DNA from: Chaetorhynchus papuensis
Taxonomy: Eukaryota > Chordata > Aves > Passeriformes > Rhipiduridae
Length of the DNA stretch: 64,000 nt
Assembly: GCA_013396525.1 (NCBI GenBank)
Contig: VWYX01000758.1
Coordinates: 351,572-415,571, forward strand
Direction: 5' to 3'
The notes beneath the pieces were generated by a model. It was not told where the DNA came from and did no database searches. It saw only the letters and a list, made by a program, of their open reading frames with translations. Position numbers and translations under genes: made by a program. Positions 62,790 to 64,000 of this stretch are shown here, one piece after another. Each line of letters starts with the position of its first letter. The first letter of the stretch is position 1.

Positions 62790-62852
62790 CTTCACTGTTG
62801 ACAATTATTGAAGCAGTTCCAGTAGCAGCATCTGTAGTTTGACCTACAAATG
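62790..62852 (-). CDS. RBKS: RBKS coding exon (equivalent of mammalian exon 4)
   Basis: The 63-nt exon follows a pyrimidine-rich acceptor (TTCTTAG). It begins with two bases (CA) of a codon started in the previous exon, then reads FVGQTTDAATGTASIIVNSE, plus one base joining the next exon at the donor GTACAT. DAATGTASIIVN is a conserved vertebrate ribokinase segment at the lid/substrate region. The first few residues (FVGQT) differ from the mammalian FTYQT. An alternative acceptor at the internal TAG (62,845-62,847) would shift the boundary but fits the family less well. Confidence 0.93.
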
Positions 62853-64000
62853 CTAAGAAAGGGAAAAGTTAGAGCATGCACTAGTTCAATACATTACTTT
62901 CAACCAATAGTATGTGATGCCGTTTAATTGAATTAAATCTAAAATGAACCCATAACCTCGAGCAATTTAAAAATGCTAATTACTCTTTCATGTGCAACAA
63001 TGCCAGAGAAGCTAACAACAACAAAAAGTGTTAATTTACACCCACAAAACAGAAATACGAGTCCAACATTCTTTAATTTGGCTACATCTCTGCTTTAGAG
63101 AAAGCATGTTATTTATACAGCCATCTCAGGCACTCTACTCCTACTTGGAAGTATTTCTTTCATCTAATGAAACAATAGAGTCAAGGCTAAAGAAAAACAA
63201 AAATACTAAAACAACCCAGCATCTCATTCTGTGTAGATTTGCATTTCAGCAGTAATATTAACAAGCACTAGGAAGGCAGTGATAGGGTTATATGTTTCCT
63301 CTTTGGATTGCTATTCAGAGAAAGTAACATGATGCTGGCAGCACTATCTGTTAGAAAGATTGTTCCATGTTTACTACTACAAGAATCTGTTTTCAGCTGA
63401 TGGCAAACTTGTCAAATACTAACCAATGGTAGGAAACTGGTAGTAGAAACCAGTAGCACCGTAGCAGAAAACTGACCAAGAAGCTGAGGGTTTCTTTGTT
63501 CTTTCCCAAGAACTGTATTTGAGAAGAATCTACTATTTTGAGACAAATTCTGGTAACCTTTTGTTTAAGGAGCTCTGGTGTTCTAACATTTTAGAACATG
63601 GACTTGATGCTGGGCAGAAGTGGGCTTCTTTCTCAAGATGTGCCTTTGTGGCCAGTTCAACCATCTGCTCCAATTTGAACAAGGATGAAGAAGCACCTTA
63701 CATCAGGATGAAAAAACACATCATGCTCATTTGGTTTTGCTAGTCTTGCAGGTACTCGCCCTGGAGGTCCCGTTGTCTAGCTCAGAGTTATCAGGGTCAG
63801 AGCAGAACTTCCCTTGCAATTACAGCTTCTTTTCACCATGAATTGTCTGCACATTGGAATTGAAAGCAGAGAATGTGTGCCTTTTGGACTCTCAATGCTT
63901 TTGTCACATGAGGAGCAAGTTGCCTGGTTCAAATGTGTGAAAGGGAACAACAAACCAATAAAGATCTAAATGGTCTGAGTGGCACTGGCAGCTGGTTGGT
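62853..64000 (-). other. RBKS: Partial RBKS intron at the right edge
   Basis: No further RBKS exon is found before the window ends. The missing segments (N-terminal GFGGKGANQ-type motif and the following exon) are not encoded here in any frame I could find. The sequence is AT-rich and unique, with only short chance frames. Confidence 0.75.

Larger units (their letters stand above)
19881..62852 (-). other. RBKS: RBKS gene, 3' part (last five coding exons)
   Basis: RBKS encodes ribokinase, a PfkB-family sugar kinase that phosphorylates D-ribose at O5 using ATP. Five exons join in frame (62,852-62,790; 55,672-55,508; 50,245-50,154; 40,562-40,374; 20,054-19,881) and give 226 complete codons plus one split codon. 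That is about 70% of the roughly 320-residue vertebrate protein. The first three coding exons, with the sugar-binding N-terminal part, must lie beyond position 64,000. All junctions are GT-AG and there are no premature stops. The NETE-AE motif and the DTTGAGDSF catalytic motif are intact, so the gene appears functional. It converges on MRPL33. Confidence 0.95.

Noticed and set aside
1..64000. CRISPR arrays, bacterial-type operons, or a new defence-like system
   Set aside because: Intron-exon structure, CR1 and LTR repeats and vertebrate gene content show an animal nuclear locus. No regularly spaced repeat-spacer pattern or clustered co-directional genes were found.

Overview
The window is a stretch of a bird nuclear genome. 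It has spliced genes with GT-AG introns, many CR1 LINE fragments, AATAAA polyadenylation signals, simple repeats, one 999-base assembly gap, and a solo LTR of a type I associate with neoavian genomes. Two genes are recognisable and they point tail to tail. MRPL33 (mitochondrial ribosomal protein bL33m) is on the + strand at about 13.75-18.8 kb. RBKS (ribokinase) is on the - strand from 62.85 kb down to 19.88 kb and continues beyond the right edge. MRPL33 next to RBKS in this convergent arrangement matches the conserved vertebrate order as I recall it.

Layout. 1-11.48 kb: no exon recognised; old LINE scraps and small direct repeats. 11.48-12.15 kb: a cluster of three CR1 tails, the last running into the gap. 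12,151-13,149: Ns. 13.2-13.45 kb: a CpG-rich stretch that looks like the edge of the MRPL33 promoter island. 13.75-18.64 kb: three MRPL33 coding exons; the first coding exon is not visible and probably lies in the gap. 18.78-18.84 kb: facing polyadenylation signals of the two genes. 19.88-62.85 kb: the last five coding exons of RBKS (equivalent to mammalian exons 4-8), separated by introns of about 20.3, 9.6, 5.3 and 7.1 kb. 62.85-64 kb: part of the next intron.

The introns hold most of the unusual sequence: a 1,095-bp solo LTR with a perfect 5-bp target duplication (24.7-25.8 kb), an almost pure-purine tract carrying two telomere-type hexamers (33.7-33.9 kb), two strong inverted repeats within 350 bp of each other (51.4-51.75 kb), a TTCC microsatellite (53.6 kb), and a duplicated segment that includes a CR1 3' end and its flank (61.7 and 62.4 kb).

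Functionally the two genes are unrelated neighbours: one supplies a mitoribosome protein, the other phosphorylates ribose. I see no operon, CRISPR array, intact mobile element or new multi-gene system. The numerous short open frames elsewhere look like chance frames or repeat-derived frames.
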